Shown one piece after another: positions 10,392 to 17,949 of a stretch of 64,000 nucleotides of DNA (the stretch's first letter is position 1; every line of letters starts with the position of its first letter). Under the pieces are notes generated by a model. It worked only from the letters and a program-made list of their open reading frames with translations, made no database searches and was not told the origin of the DNA. The stretch comes from an uncultured Trichococcus sp. Lineage in GTDB: Bacteria > Bacillota > Bacilli > Lactobacillales > Aerococcaceae. The stretch spans positions 2,423,501 to 2,487,500 of the forward strand of contig NZ_OY760503.1 in assembly GCF_963663645.1 (NCBI RefSeq). The letters run 5' to 3'. The translations under genes and the position numbers were made by a program.

Positions 10392-10439
10392 CTAGATCAT
10401 TAAGACGATAATAATGTTTAGTGGATTCGATGTTTTCAT
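10392..10439 (-). CDS. ilv operon leader peptide (attenuator peptide)
   Basis: A 15-residue peptide, MKTSNPLNIIIVLMI, ends in TAG. Eight of its last nine residues are Ile, Val, Leu or Met (three Ile in a row), exactly the products of the operon. It lies about 45 bases after the predicted transcription start and its stop codon opens the first leader hairpin. The ribosome binding site is weak (CAGG about 9 bases upstream). Stalling at the Ile/Val/Leu codons when these amino acids are short would favour the antiterminator. Comparable leader peptides are known for the leu-ilv operon of Lactococcus. Too short for ordinary gene callers. Confidence 0.82.
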   Translation of the reverse strand: MKTSNPLNIIIVLMI

Positions 10440-10491
10440 ATGGGATACCTGATTTCTATATGGATTTGTTATTGCTTAAGTGATTGATATA

Positions 10492-10520
10492 ATCATATAA
10501 GATTTACATGAGAGTGTCAA
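10492..10520 (-). promoter_or_regulatory. Promoter of the ilvBNCA operon
   Basis: On the minus strand TTGACA (10520-10515) and TATGAT (10497-10492) are separated by 17 bases, a near-consensus vegetative promoter. Transcription should begin near 10485, giving a leader of about 245 bases ahead of ilvB. Confidence 0.85.
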
Positions 10521-10524
10521 CGGT

Positions 10525-10539
10525 AATTTTCATATTATT
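10525..10539 (-). promoter_or_regulatory. Candidate CodY box upstream of ilvB
   Basis: AATAATATGAAAATT matches the CodY consensus AATTTTCWGAAAATT at 12 of 15 positions and ends 4 bases before the -35 hexamer. CodY represses ilv operons in many Firmicutes when branched-chain amino acids and GTP are high. The site is a prediction. Confidence 0.5.
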
Positions 10540-10596
10540 TTCACTTATTTCTAATCTTTGTTTGAAATGGATGTACTGGTTTATTTTTTTTGCGGA

Positions 10597-11466
10597 TCAA
10601 GAACTTGACAAGAAGGCATGCAACTCTGAGAGCTGCCTTTCCGCGGCCCGTTCCGCGTATTGGTAGTACGCATCCAGACGCTGCACATTCCGTTCCATCC
10701 TGCCTATAGAAATCTGATTGGGTGCAATCACAAATGCCTTGTTCTCCCTTTCCAATTGCCCGATCAATGCCATCGAGCGGTTGTAATTGATGTGCCGCTG
10801 TTCGATGGCCGCTATGATTTCGGGATAGGCCCGTAGATGCCGCCGGATGATGGCATTGAAGCGTTGCTTTTCCTTGATGTAGCCGCGCGGACGGGTCAGG
10901 ATGATCACGTGCTTTTGATTGCCGTCCTCAATCGCTTTTTCGATCGGAAGCGAGTCGACGATGCCGCCGTCCAAGTAGTATTTTCCATTGATTTGGGTAG
11001 GCGGCATCAGCAACGGCACAGTGGAAGAGGCCCTGATTTTGAGTGCCAATTCTTCGCTGGTTGCGATGTCTTCCTTATCGAAATACACAGGTTTTGCCGT
11101 TTCCATGTCCGTCGCAACGATCTTCATGGAAGCCGGATTATGCTTGAATGAATCGAATTCGAAGGGAATATCGGTTGTGATCGCATCTTCATAGATGTAC
11201 TTGGTGTTGAAGTATCCCTGGCCGTTGAGGAGATATTTCATCCCCGAGAAAGCCGGATTGGCGGCGATATCGACAAATGAAGCTTTCGTGCGGGTAAGGT
11301 CCCGGCTGACATAGTTGATGCCATTCACCGATCCGGAAGATACCCCGATTACATAATCCAAATAGATTCCTTGACGCAGCATCGTACTGATGACTCCTGC
11401 GCAAAAGACGCCCCGCATGGCTCCTCCCTCTATGATCAGGGATACTTTTTCTATATTTTGGTTCAT
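10597..11466 (-). CDS. Patatin-like phospholipase / serine acyl hydrolase
   Basis: Predicted cytoplasmic lipid acyl hydrolase, 289 residues. The oxyanion-hole glycine motif EGGAMRGVFCAGV (14-26), the nucleophile elbow GVSSGSVNG and the catalytic Asp in DGGIVDSLPIEKA are all present, so the Ser-Asp dyad is complete. No signal peptide or membrane segment is visible. It resembles the YjjU/RssA-type group of bacterial patatins, whose substrates are mostly unknown. GAGGTGG lies 8 bases before the ATG. It is transcribed alone, divergent from the ABC ATPase gene at 11640. Confidence 0.9.
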   Translation of the reverse strand: MNQNIEKVSLIIEGGAMRGVFCAGVISTMLRQGIYLDYVIGVSSGSVNGINYVSRDLTRTKASFVDIAANPAFSGMKYLLNGQGYFNTKYIYEDAITTDIPFEFDSFKHNPASMKIVATDMETAKPVYFDKEDIATSEELALKIRASSTVPLLMPPTQINGKYYLDGGIVDSLPIEKAIEDGNQKHVIILTRPRGYIKEKQRFNAIIRRHLRAYPEIIAAIEQRHINYNRSMALIGQLERENKAFVIAPNQISIGRMERNVQRLDAYYQYAERAAERQLSELHAFLSSS

Positions 11467-11639
11467 ACATTTTCCACCTCACTATATAGTATAGATGACA
11501 TTCCCGTGTGATGCGATGCTTTTCTCATTTTTTTGTTGCGCAAAGCGTGAGATTGCGAAAACCTTTTCCGGATGAATCAAATATGGTATATTCGCAATAA
11601 ATGGTACCCGAACCACAATACTTTAGATGGGGTGATGGA

Positions 11640-12413
11640 ATGATCAGATTCGACCACGTGAACGTGATTCGCGAAAAACGAAAAATTTTGAACGACATCA
11701 ATTGGCACGCCAAAAAAGGCGAGCATTGGGCCATACTCGGCTTGAACGGATCAGGCAAGACAACCTTGCTGCAGCTGTTGAACGGCTATCTGTGGCCCAG
11801 CAGCGGCAAACTGGTCGTGTTGGGCGAAACTTTCGGGCAAACGGCCATACCGGAGTTGCGCAAACGGATAGGCTGGGTCAGCTCGGCGCTGCAGCAACAG
11901 CTGAATCCCAACGACATCGCCGAACACATCGTCTTGAGCGGGAAATTCGCTTCGATAGGTGTCTGGACTGTCCCGACTGAAGCCGAAAAGCAACAGGCGC
12001 TCGATCTGCTGATCAAATGCGGCGGCAAAGAATTGATCGGATTTCGCTACGGCATCCTCTCCCAAGGGCAGCAACAGATCATTTTGATCGCCCGCGCCTT
12101 GATGGCCGAACCGGAAATTCTGATTTTGGACGAGCCTTGCAACGGCCTGGATCTGTTCGCAAAAGAGAAGCTTTTGGAGGATATTCAGCGGATCGCCGAC
12201 GAGCCTGAAGGGCCGACGATGATTTACGTCAGCCATCATACCGAGGAGATCCTGCCTTGCTTCAAGAAACTGATGCTGTTGAAGGATGGTTCCATCCATA
12301 AGACAGGCAAGACTGCCGACTTGCTGAAGGAGGAAGTCCTGAGTGATTTCTATGAAAAACCGGTGCAGACGATCCGCATGTCCAAGAACAGGCTGGCTGT
12401 CTTCCCGAAATGA
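11640..12413 (+). CDS. ABC transporter ATP-binding protein, YlmA-like
   Basis: Single ABC ATPase of 257 residues. Motifs: Walker A LGLNGSGKTTLLQLL, a modified signature LSQGQQQ in place of LSGGQ, Walker B ILILDEPCNGLD and switch VSHHTEEI. The sequence resembles B. subtilis YlmA and the N-terminal half of ModF-like proteins. The start at 11640 follows GGGGTG at 8 bases; an upstream in-frame ATG at 11601 lacks such a site. No permease gene lies nearby, so it may be a stand-alone ATPase or use a permease encoded elsewhere. Function unknown. Confidence 0.82.
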   Translation: MIRFDHVNVIREKRKILNDINWHAKKGEHWAILGLNGSGKTTLLQLLNGYLWPSSGKLVVLGETFGQTAIPELRKRIGWVSSALQQQLNPNDIAEHIVLSGKFASIGVWTVPTEAEKQQALDLLIKCGGKELIGFRYGILSQGQQQIILIARALMAEPEILILDEPCNGLDLFAKEKLLEDIQRIADEPEGPTMIYVSHHTEEILPCFKKLMLLKDGSIHKTGKTADLLKEEVLSDFYEKPVQTIRMSKNRLAVFPK

Positions 12414-12466
12414 ACAGAGCTGTTCAACATTGGCAGCGCTGGCGGAGACTAGCAAATGAAAATGAA

Positions 12467-12512
12467 AATAAGCCATGAAATTTGCATTAATGCAATATTT
12501 CGCGGCTTATTA
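12467..12512 (+). terminator. Terminator after the YlmA-like gene
   Basis: AATAAGCC / GGCTTATT outer stem with GAAAT / ATTTC and TTGCATTAATGCAA inside forms an extended hairpin about 55 bases after the stop codon. Confidence 0.7.
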
Positions 12513-12560
12513 TATTTTCCGAAGTATAAGACTTGTTCATGTGAAAACTTAAGCATGTTA

Positions 12561-12588
12561 TTGACATATGTCGGAAATAGAGTAAGAT
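12561..12588 (+). promoter_or_regulatory. Promoter of the redox/sulfur cluster
   Basis: TTGACA (12561-12566) and TAAGAT (12583-12588) are 16 bases apart, 38 bases before the GTG of the next gene. The -35 overlaps the perfect palindrome GACATATGTC (12563-12572), a possible operator. Confidence 0.65.
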
Positions 12589-12625
12589 TGAAGGCATACA
12601 GCTTGCAATAGAAGGAGGTAAAAAA

Positions 12626-13480
12626 GTGATAATCAAAACTTTAGTAGAGAATACGGCCCATGATGCGCAATTTGAAACAGAACACGGCCTTAGCCTGTAC
12701 ATCGAGACAAACAGGCACAAGCTTCTCTTTGATTTAGGGGCAAGCGATCTTTTTGCGAAGAATGCCGCCAAGCTGGGCATTGATCTTTCCGCTGTCGACA
12801 CTGTCGTCATTTCGCACGGCCATGCGGATCACGGAGGCGGTTTGCGCACTTTTTTGGATTTGAACGTTAAGGCGAAAATTTATGTGAACAAAAATGCTTT
12901 TGATGAACATTATTCGAATAGGCCCAGCGGGATTGCTGATATCGGATTGGAACGCCAATTGCTGCCGAATGACCGTTTCGTGTTTGTCGGGAATCAACTG
13001 CAACTGGACGAAGAACTGGAACTGTTTGCCGGAGTCGAAGTAAAAAGATACTATCCTTCCGGGAATGAAACCTTACTTATGAAAAAGGGGCCAGTCCTGA
13101 CGCAAGATGATTTTTCCCATGAGCAAAATCTGATCATCACGGAAGCCGGAAAGACCGTCCTGATCGCCGGCTGTGCGCATCGGGGGATTGTGAATATAGT
13201 GGAACATTTCCATGGATTAAAGGGCAGCTATCCAAACGTTGTCATCGGCGGCTTCCATCTGTACAACCGGTCGAAAAAACAGCAGGAAGATCCTGAAACA
13301 ATCAAGGAAATCGCTGAATGGCTGCTGAAAACACAATCGGATTATTATACCTGCCATTGCACCGGATTGGGCCCTTACGGGATTATGAAGGATCGAATGA
13401 AAGAAAAATTAGGATATCTGGCTACAGGCAGTCAGCTGAGCCTATTCAATACAAATGAAGAGATGGAGCTGGAGAAATGA
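12626..13480 (+). CDS. Metallo-beta-lactamase fold hydrolase (COG1237 type)
   Basis: 284-residue MBL-fold protein with the metal motif HGHADHGGG (H64, H66, D68, H69) and later ligands in AGCAHRGIVNIV and GGFHLYNRS. The arrangement resembles COG1237 proteins, which include the archaeal dihydropterin-ribofuranosyl-aminobenzene phosphate synthase relatives. That reaction should not be assumed here. The GTG start has GGAGG 8 bases upstream. Its stop overlaps the ATG of the CoA-disulfide reductase gene (ATGA), so the two are coupled. The neighbourhood suggests redox or sulfur chemistry. Confidence 0.82.
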   Translation: MIIKTLVENTAHDAQFETEHGLSLYIETNRHKLLFDLGASDLFAKNAAKLGIDLSAVDTVVISHGHADHGGGLRTFLDLNVKAKIYVNKNAFDEHYSNRPSGIADIGLERQLLPNDRFVFVGNQLQLDEELELFAGVEVKRYYPSGNETLLMKKGPVLTQDDFSHEQNLIITEAGKTVLIAGCAHRGIVNIVEHFHGLKGSYPNVVIGGFHLYNRSKKQQEDPETIKEIAEWLLKTQSDYYTCHCTGLGPYGIMKDRMKEKLGYLATGSQLSLFNTNEEMELEK

Positions 13481-15174
13481 ACAAAAGAATTTTGATCGTC
13501 GGTGGAGTAGCCGGAGGGGCATCTGTTGCGGCTCGGGTGCGCAGAATCGATGGAAAAGCAGAAGTCATCATGTTCGACAAGGGGCCGCATGTTTCCTTTT
13601 CAAATTGTACCTTGCCTTACCATTTGAGCGGTATAGTAGAGAACAGCCAAGACCTGGTATTGATGAGCCCCGAAAAATTCAAAAAGCAATACAACATCGA
13701 GGCCAGAGTCAACAGCGAAGTGGTCCGCATCGATAGGGATTCCAAAAAAATCACTGTCAGGGATTTGACGAATGGTGAGGATTACGAAGAAGCTTATGAC
13801 AAATTAGTCTTATCACCGGGTGCCAGTCCGATTCTCCCTAGAAACATCGATGGCATAGATCTTCAACATGTATTCACTGTCAGGAATGTGGTTGATATCG
13901 AGAGAATCAGCAAATATATCCAAAAGCAGGATATACAGGATGTAGCGGTTGTCGGTGGCGGATTCATTGGCGTGGAAGTGGCTGAGAATCTGCGCTTGGC
14001 GGGGAGAAATGTCAGCCTGATCGAAGCGCAGGATCAGATCATGACGCCGTTCGATTATGATATGGCCCAGATGTTGCATAAGGAACTGATGGACAACGGC
14101 ATCAATCTTGTTTTGGGTGATGGTGTCCTGAAAATTGAAGAAGATGCCATCGAATTGCTGTCAGGCCGGAAGATAGCTACAAAAGCAGTGATCATGTCGA
14201 TAGGGGTTTTCCCGGAAACTGGTCTGGCCAGAGAAGCCGGGATTGAAATCGGAGTGACGGGCGGCATCAAAGTGGATCACAATTATGTGACCAATGACAA
14301 GGATATCTATGCGGTGGGGGATGCCATAGAAGTGTTCAGCCAAATGACCCATAAACCGACGCGACTGGCAATGGCTGGACCTGCTCAGCGGCAAGCCAGG
14401 GCAGCTGCCGATCATATGTACGGGATGCCCCACAACAATAAAGGCGTCATCGGTTCTTCCGTGGTGCAGGTTTTCGAATTAGGTGCCGCCTCGACAGGCT
14501 TGAACGAAAAAGCTGCAGAGGCTGCCGGTATTCCTCACGATTTTGTCTACATCATCGCCAACGACAAAGTAGGATTGATGCCCGACAGCAATCCGGTGCA
14601 CTTCAAACTGGTTTATGAATACCCGACCGGAAAGATACTTGGGGCGCAAGCTATCGGCAAGGGTAATGTTGATAAGCGGATTGATGTCATCGCAGCCATG
14701 ATCACGATGGGCGGAACACTCGAAGATCTGAAAGAATTGGAATTGTGCTATGCGCCTTCATTCGGCACTGCCAAAGATGTAGTGAATTACGCGGCGTTAG
14801 TAGCTCTTAACCTCCTGTACGGTGTGTTCCGGCAAGTACCGGTAACGAAAGTCCGGGAACTTGTCGAAAAAGATGCTTACATCATCGATGTCCGGGAAAA
14901 AGGTGAATTCGCAAAAGGGCATCTTGTGAATGCCGTGAATATTCCTTTAAGCGAGTTGCGGGATCGCTTTGATGAGGTTCCGAAAGACAAAACGGTTTAT
15001 CTGCATTGCCGTTCGAGCCAAAGAAGCTACAATGCGGTTATGGCTTTGCAGAATGCGGGGTTTGATAACGTGATGAATATTTCCGGTTCATTTTTGGGCA
15101 TCTGCCTGCATGAATACGCACAGGACACCCTGGCCGGCCGCGAAAAAATCGTTACGGAATACAACTTCAATTAA
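13477..15174 (+). CDS. CoA-disulfide / persulfide reductase with C-terminal rhodanese domain
   Basis: 565-residue FAD/NAD(P)H flavoprotein of the CoADR-Rhd group. The FAD motif VGGVAGGASVAARVRR (8-23) is followed by the single redox cysteine C44 in SFSNCTLPYHLSG. The NAD(P)H motif VVGGGFIGVEVAENLRL lies mid-protein and the second FAD motif is DIYAVGDAIEV. After the dimerisation domain (to about residue 450) a rhodanese domain follows with active-site C511 in HCRSSQRSYNA. Relatives reduce CoA persulfide, polysulfide or CoA disulfide with NADH. Cytoplasmic. The 3' end, with the stop codon, is duplicated just downstream (see the repeat). Confidence 0.92.
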   Translation: MNKRILIVGGVAGGASVAARVRRIDGKAEVIMFDKGPHVSFSNCTLPYHLSGIVENSQDLVLMSPEKFKKQYNIEARVNSEVVRIDRDSKKITVRDLTNGEDYEEAYDKLVLSPGASPILPRNIDGIDLQHVFTVRNVVDIERISKYIQKQDIQDVAVVGGGFIGVEVAENLRLAGRNVSLIEAQDQIMTPFDYDMAQMLHKELMDNGINLVLGDGVLKIEEDAIELLSGRKIATKAVIMSIGVFPETGLAREAGIEIGVTGGIKVDHNYVTNDKDIYAVGDAIEVFSQMTHKPTRLAMAGPAQRQARAAADHMYGMPHNNKGVIGSSVVQVFELGAASTGLNEKAAEAAGIPHDFVYIIANDKVGLMPDSNPVHFKLVYEYPTGKILGAQAIGKGNVDKRIDVIAAMITMGGTLEDLKELELCYAPSFGTAKDVVNYAALVALNLLYGVFRQVPVTKVRELVEKDAYIIDVREKGEFAKGHLVNAVNIPLSELRDRFDEVPKDKTVYLHCRSSQRSYNAVMALQNAGFDNVMNISGSFLGICLHEYAQDTLAGREKIVTEYNFN

Positions 15175-15270
15175 CTTCATGTTTGGGCATCTGCCTGCAT
15201 GAATACGCACAGGACACCCTGGCCGGCCGCGAAAAAATCGTTACGGAATACAACTTCAATTAACTTCATG
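15093..15270 (+). repeat. Tandem duplication, 89-bp unit, of the reductase 3' end
   Basis: Bases 15093-15181 and 15182-15270 are identical as far as I can read. The unit holds the last 27 codons of the reductase gene, its TAA and 7 further bases. A third partial copy may start at 15272 (TTTGGGC). The second copy lies after the stop codon, so the protein is unaffected. Perfect identity points to a recent event or an assembly artefact. Confidence 0.93.
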
Positions 15271-15304
15271 CTTTGGGCGTGAAGGGATAATCCAGGAAAT
15301 GATG

Positions 15305-15351
15305 GGCAGCACGATGAATGAACCGGATATCCGGCGATCGTGCTGCTGTTT
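15305..15351 (+). terminator. Terminator between the reductase and DUF89 genes
   Basis: GCAGCACGAT pairs with ATCGTGCTGC, with an inner CCGGATATCCGG palindrome, followed by TGTTT. It may partly separate the first two genes of the cluster from the next three. Confidence 0.7.
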
Positions 15352-15410
15352 ATGTATAGAGTGGAGCACAAACACTTGAAGTACCCAGAAATAACAGTAG
15401 GAGGTCAAAG

Positions 15411-16283
15411 ATGGAATTATATTTGGATTGTTTGCCATGTATGTTGAAACAAGTGCTGGAAGCCGCCAGATTGGTGACGGATGACGAAGAGCTGCAGGAA
15501 ACGATTATGTGCGAGGCATTCGATGACTATTCCAAAAACAAGCCTCACCGCTATGCGCCGGAAGTGTGCGAGGATATGCATGCAATCGTGAAGCAATACA
15601 CGGGCTCAGCTGATCCATACGCTGAAGTCAAGATGAGGGACATCCAAATTGCCTTAAGCCTTGAGGATGAGCTATTCAAGGCTCTTATCGATGCAATGGA
15701 CCCCATAGTCACTGCGCTCAAGATTGCCGCCACCGGAAATGTGATGGATTCGGCAATATACAGTGGCCGTTACATCGAATCATTCCTTAAAGAGGAGCTA
15801 GATATGCCTTTTGCGATCTGCGATGACGTGCCCTTCAAAAAAGAATTGGAAAAGGCGAAAAGGATTTTGATCATCGGGGATAACGCCGGGGAAGCGGTTT
15901 TCGACAAAATATTGGCACGTCACTTGTCCGCTGATCATGAGGTCATCTATGCAGTAAGGGCAGAGGCCATCATAAATGATGTAACTTTGATGGATGCGCT
16001 TTGTGTCGGGATGGATAATTTTGCTACAATAGTATCGACAGGATGCGGTGCTCCGGGTGCAGTTCTGGAAACGTGCAGCGAGGAATTTCTGACGCTGTTT
16101 CATGATGCTGATATTGTCATCAGCAAAGGGCAAGGGAATTATGAAGCCTTATCGGATGCGTCACGCAGCATCTTCTTTCTGCTGAAAGCCAAGTGCCCGA
16201 AAATAGCTAAGTCAATTGGGGTCACCGTCAGCGACTACGTATTCAAGAAAAATGAAATAGCAGTAACGAAAGAAGGAATCTGA
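15411..16283 (+). CDS. DUF89 / ARMT1-like family protein
   Basis: 290-residue protein of the DUF89 family (COG1578). The N-terminus YLDCLPCMLKQVLEAARL holds the CxxC pair typical of prokaryotic members. The central GDNAGEAVFDKILAR and the later SKGQGNYEAL match the metal and substrate site region. DUF89 proteins are metal-dependent phosphatases proposed to act on damaged or overflow sugar phosphates; in humans ARMT1 belongs here. The substrate of the bacterial form is not known to me. AGGAGG precedes the ATG, and the next gene starts 4 bases after the stop. Confidence 0.88.
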   Translation: MELYLDCLPCMLKQVLEAARLVTDDEELQETIMCEAFDDYSKNKPHRYAPEVCEDMHAIVKQYTGSADPYAEVKMRDIQIALSLEDELFKALIDAMDPIVTALKIAATGNVMDSAIYSGRYIESFLKEELDMPFAICDDVPFKKELEKAKRILIIGDNAGEAVFDKILARHLSADHEVIYAVRAEAIINDVTLMDALCVGMDNFATIVSTGCGAPGAVLETCSEEFLTLFHDADIVISKGQGNYEALSDASRSIFFLLKAKCPKIAKSIGVTVSDYVFKKNEIAVTKEGI

Positions 16284-16286
16284 AAA

Positions 16287-16694
16287 ATGGCGCGACCTAG
16301 AAAATGGAGAAAAGTATGTTGTTTACCAAAAAGTGATCAGTTTGGCCCCCTCAATGACACGATAGATCCAGAGCATATCGTCACAATGAGCATAGACGAA
16401 TATGAAACGATCCGTTTGATCGATCTGGAAGGTTTCACGCAGGAACAATGCGCAGAACAAATGGCTATCGCACGGACTACTGTACAGGGGATCTACAATA
16501 ACGCCAGGAAAAAAATGGCGGAATTGGTTGTGAACGGCAAAGGCTTACGGATAGAGGGCGGAGATTACAAACTATGCAACGAGTCCGGAGGGAATTGCGG
16601 CAAAGGTTGCTGCAGGCGCAGATGCGGGAACGGCCCCAAAAGATGCGGGAATAGGGAAAACACGCCTGAGGAATCAACTGTTGAAGGCCAATAA
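16287..16694 (+). CDS. DUF134 predicted DNA-binding protein
   Basis: 135-residue DUF134 protein. The N-terminal [21 protein letters not shown] is the family hallmark. A helix-turn-helix related to sigma-70 region 4 follows ([20 protein letters not shown], residues about 52-71). The C-terminal tail is rich in Cys, Gly and Arg ([17 protein letters not shown]), which could bind a metal or an iron-sulfur cluster. Such genes sit beside metal-cofactor genes in anaerobes. It is a candidate regulator of this cluster; the palindrome at 16741-16760 is a possible target. Confidence 0.88.
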   Translation: MARPRKWRKVCCLPKSDQFGPLNDTIDPEHIVTMSIDEYETIRLIDLEGFTQEQCAEQMAIARTTVQGIYNNARKKMAELVVNGKGLRIEGGDYKLCNESGGNCGKGCCRRRCGNGPKRCGNRENTPEESTVEGQ

Positions 16695-16740
16695 CTCCTG
16701 ATAAGCCGGCAATCCTGCAGTCATCATTTCATTTTGCGAA

Positions 16741-16760
16741 ACAGATAAAATTGTATCTGT
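16741..16760. promoter_or_regulatory. Perfect 7+7 inverted repeat, possible operator
   Basis: ACAGATA-N6-TATCTGT is a perfect palindrome 21 bases before the radical SAM start, directly upstream of its AAGGGG site. It could be an operator, or an RNA hairpin near the ribosome binding site. No other copy was noticed in the window. Confidence 0.5.
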
Positions 16761-16781
16761 ACAGAAGGGGTGTGCTTGTTG

Positions 16782-17714
16782 ATGGAAAGCATGAAGTATA
16801 TTTATGGACCAGTACCATCCAGACGTCTCGGGATCTCTTTAGGCGTCAGCCCGATTCCGAAAAAAACCTGCAACTATTCCTGCATCTACTGTCAACTGGG
16901 AAAGACGGACCATTTCATGAACACGCGGGAGATGTTTTTTCCTGTCGCGGAAATACTGATGGAATTTGATGCATTCCTGAAAAATGCCGTACCGTTCGAT
17001 GTTGTGACGATAGTCGGCGAGGGGGAACCAACCCTGTATTTGGGCCTGGGAGAGCTTATTCTTGGCATAAAGGAAAGGACCGATAAACCGGTTGCTGTGA
17101 TCACAAACGGTGCCCTGCTTTATGATGCGGCTTTGCGTGCTGAATTGGGGTTGGCTGACATCGTGCTTCCGACGCTGGACGCATACGATACCGTTTCATT
17201 CAGAAAGATCAATCGTCCACATCGTTCCATTGACTTCGAGAAAGTAAACGAGGGGTTAATCACGTTCTCGAAGGAGTACGCCGGATCGTTGTGGATCGAA
17301 ATTATGCTGATAGATGGAATCAATGACGATGACGAATCGCTCAGGAAGTATGCGGAGGCCCTGCAGAAAATAAAGTGTGATCGTGTTTACATCAACACGC
17401 CAGTCCGGCCGCCCGCAGAGACTTACGCCAAAGAAATCAGCCCTGAAAGAATGAATCGCGCAGTCGAGATACTGGGCGGCATCCCGATAAATTTTTTGGA
17501 TACCGAGGGCTTTCACAGCGAAATCCCGGATGATTATGAAGCCATCATGAGCATCATCAAACGTCACCCGATGAATCAATTTGAAGTCGAAAGTTTTTTG
17601 GCCTCCAGGGGCTGCGATAAACAGGCCATAGAAGGTATCTGTTCCAGAATGAGAGCGGATGATAAAGTCACCGCCATCGACTATATGGGCATTGTGACCT
17701 ACAGGTTGCGTTGA
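16782..17714 (+). CDS. Radical SAM protein, COG0731 type
   Basis: 310-residue radical SAM enzyme. The opening YIYGPVPSRRLGISLGVSP and the 4Fe-4S motif CNYSCIYCQLGKT are typical of COG0731. GEGEPTLY is the SAM-binding GEP region. After the barrel (to about residue 240) a small winged-helix-like C-terminal domain follows (HPMNQFEVESFLASRGCDKQ). Relatives of TYW1 were once assigned here, but tRNA wybutosine synthesis is not bacterial, so the reaction is unknown. I choose the ATG at 16782 because AAGGGG lies about 11 bases upstream. It is the last gene of the cluster. Confidence 0.87.
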   Translation: MESMKYIYGPVPSRRLGISLGVSPIPKKTCNYSCIYCQLGKTDHFMNTREMFFPVAEILMEFDAFLKNAVPFDVVTIVGEGEPTLYLGLGELILGIKERTDKPVAVITNGALLYDAALRAELGLADIVLPTLDAYDTVSFRKINRPHRSIDFEKVNEGLITFSKEYAGSLWIEIMLIDGINDDDESLRKYAEALQKIKCDRVYINTPVRPPAETYAKEISPERMNRAVEILGGIPINFLDTEGFHSEIPDDYEAIMSIIKRHPMNQFEVESFLASRGCDKQAIEGICSRMRADDKVTAIDYMGIVTYRLR

Positions 17715-17949
17715 GCCCTGAATGTATTAACAGGCAGTAGGCTGGATGCAATTCAGAATAACGGACACCAAAATGCTTTTTAGCAGGAGGTGTTTTTTAT
17801 TGTGCAAAAAATCCCAATCTTTCTGATTTCCCGAAAGAATAAATTCTGAAAAACCCTATTTTAATGACAATTTCGTTTAGTTGCACTGTACAAATCATGA
17901 TAAAAAAAATACAATGTAAAGGTAAGTTGAAGAAATGGGGGAATAAAAA
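17715..17949. other. Intergenic region with a possible micro-ORF
   Basis: This gap has no recognisable terminator. A good AGGAGG (17785-17790) is followed 11 bases later by a GTG that opens a 15-codon frame (17802-17849) of no known kind, which may be chance. The rest is AT-rich and should hold the promoter of the next gene; I could not place both hexamers. Confidence 0.3.

Noticed and set aside
10281-10596. T-box riboswitch ahead of ilvB.
   Set aside because: The T-box sequence (AGGGTGGNACCGCG) is absent, and the Ile/Val/Leu leader peptide with alternative stems explains the terminator.
17802-17849. A 15-codon frame with AGGAGG upstream, before the flavin reductase gene.
   Set aside because: The spacing is a little long, the peptide is featureless and no attenuator structure follows. 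It is noted only in the gap description.
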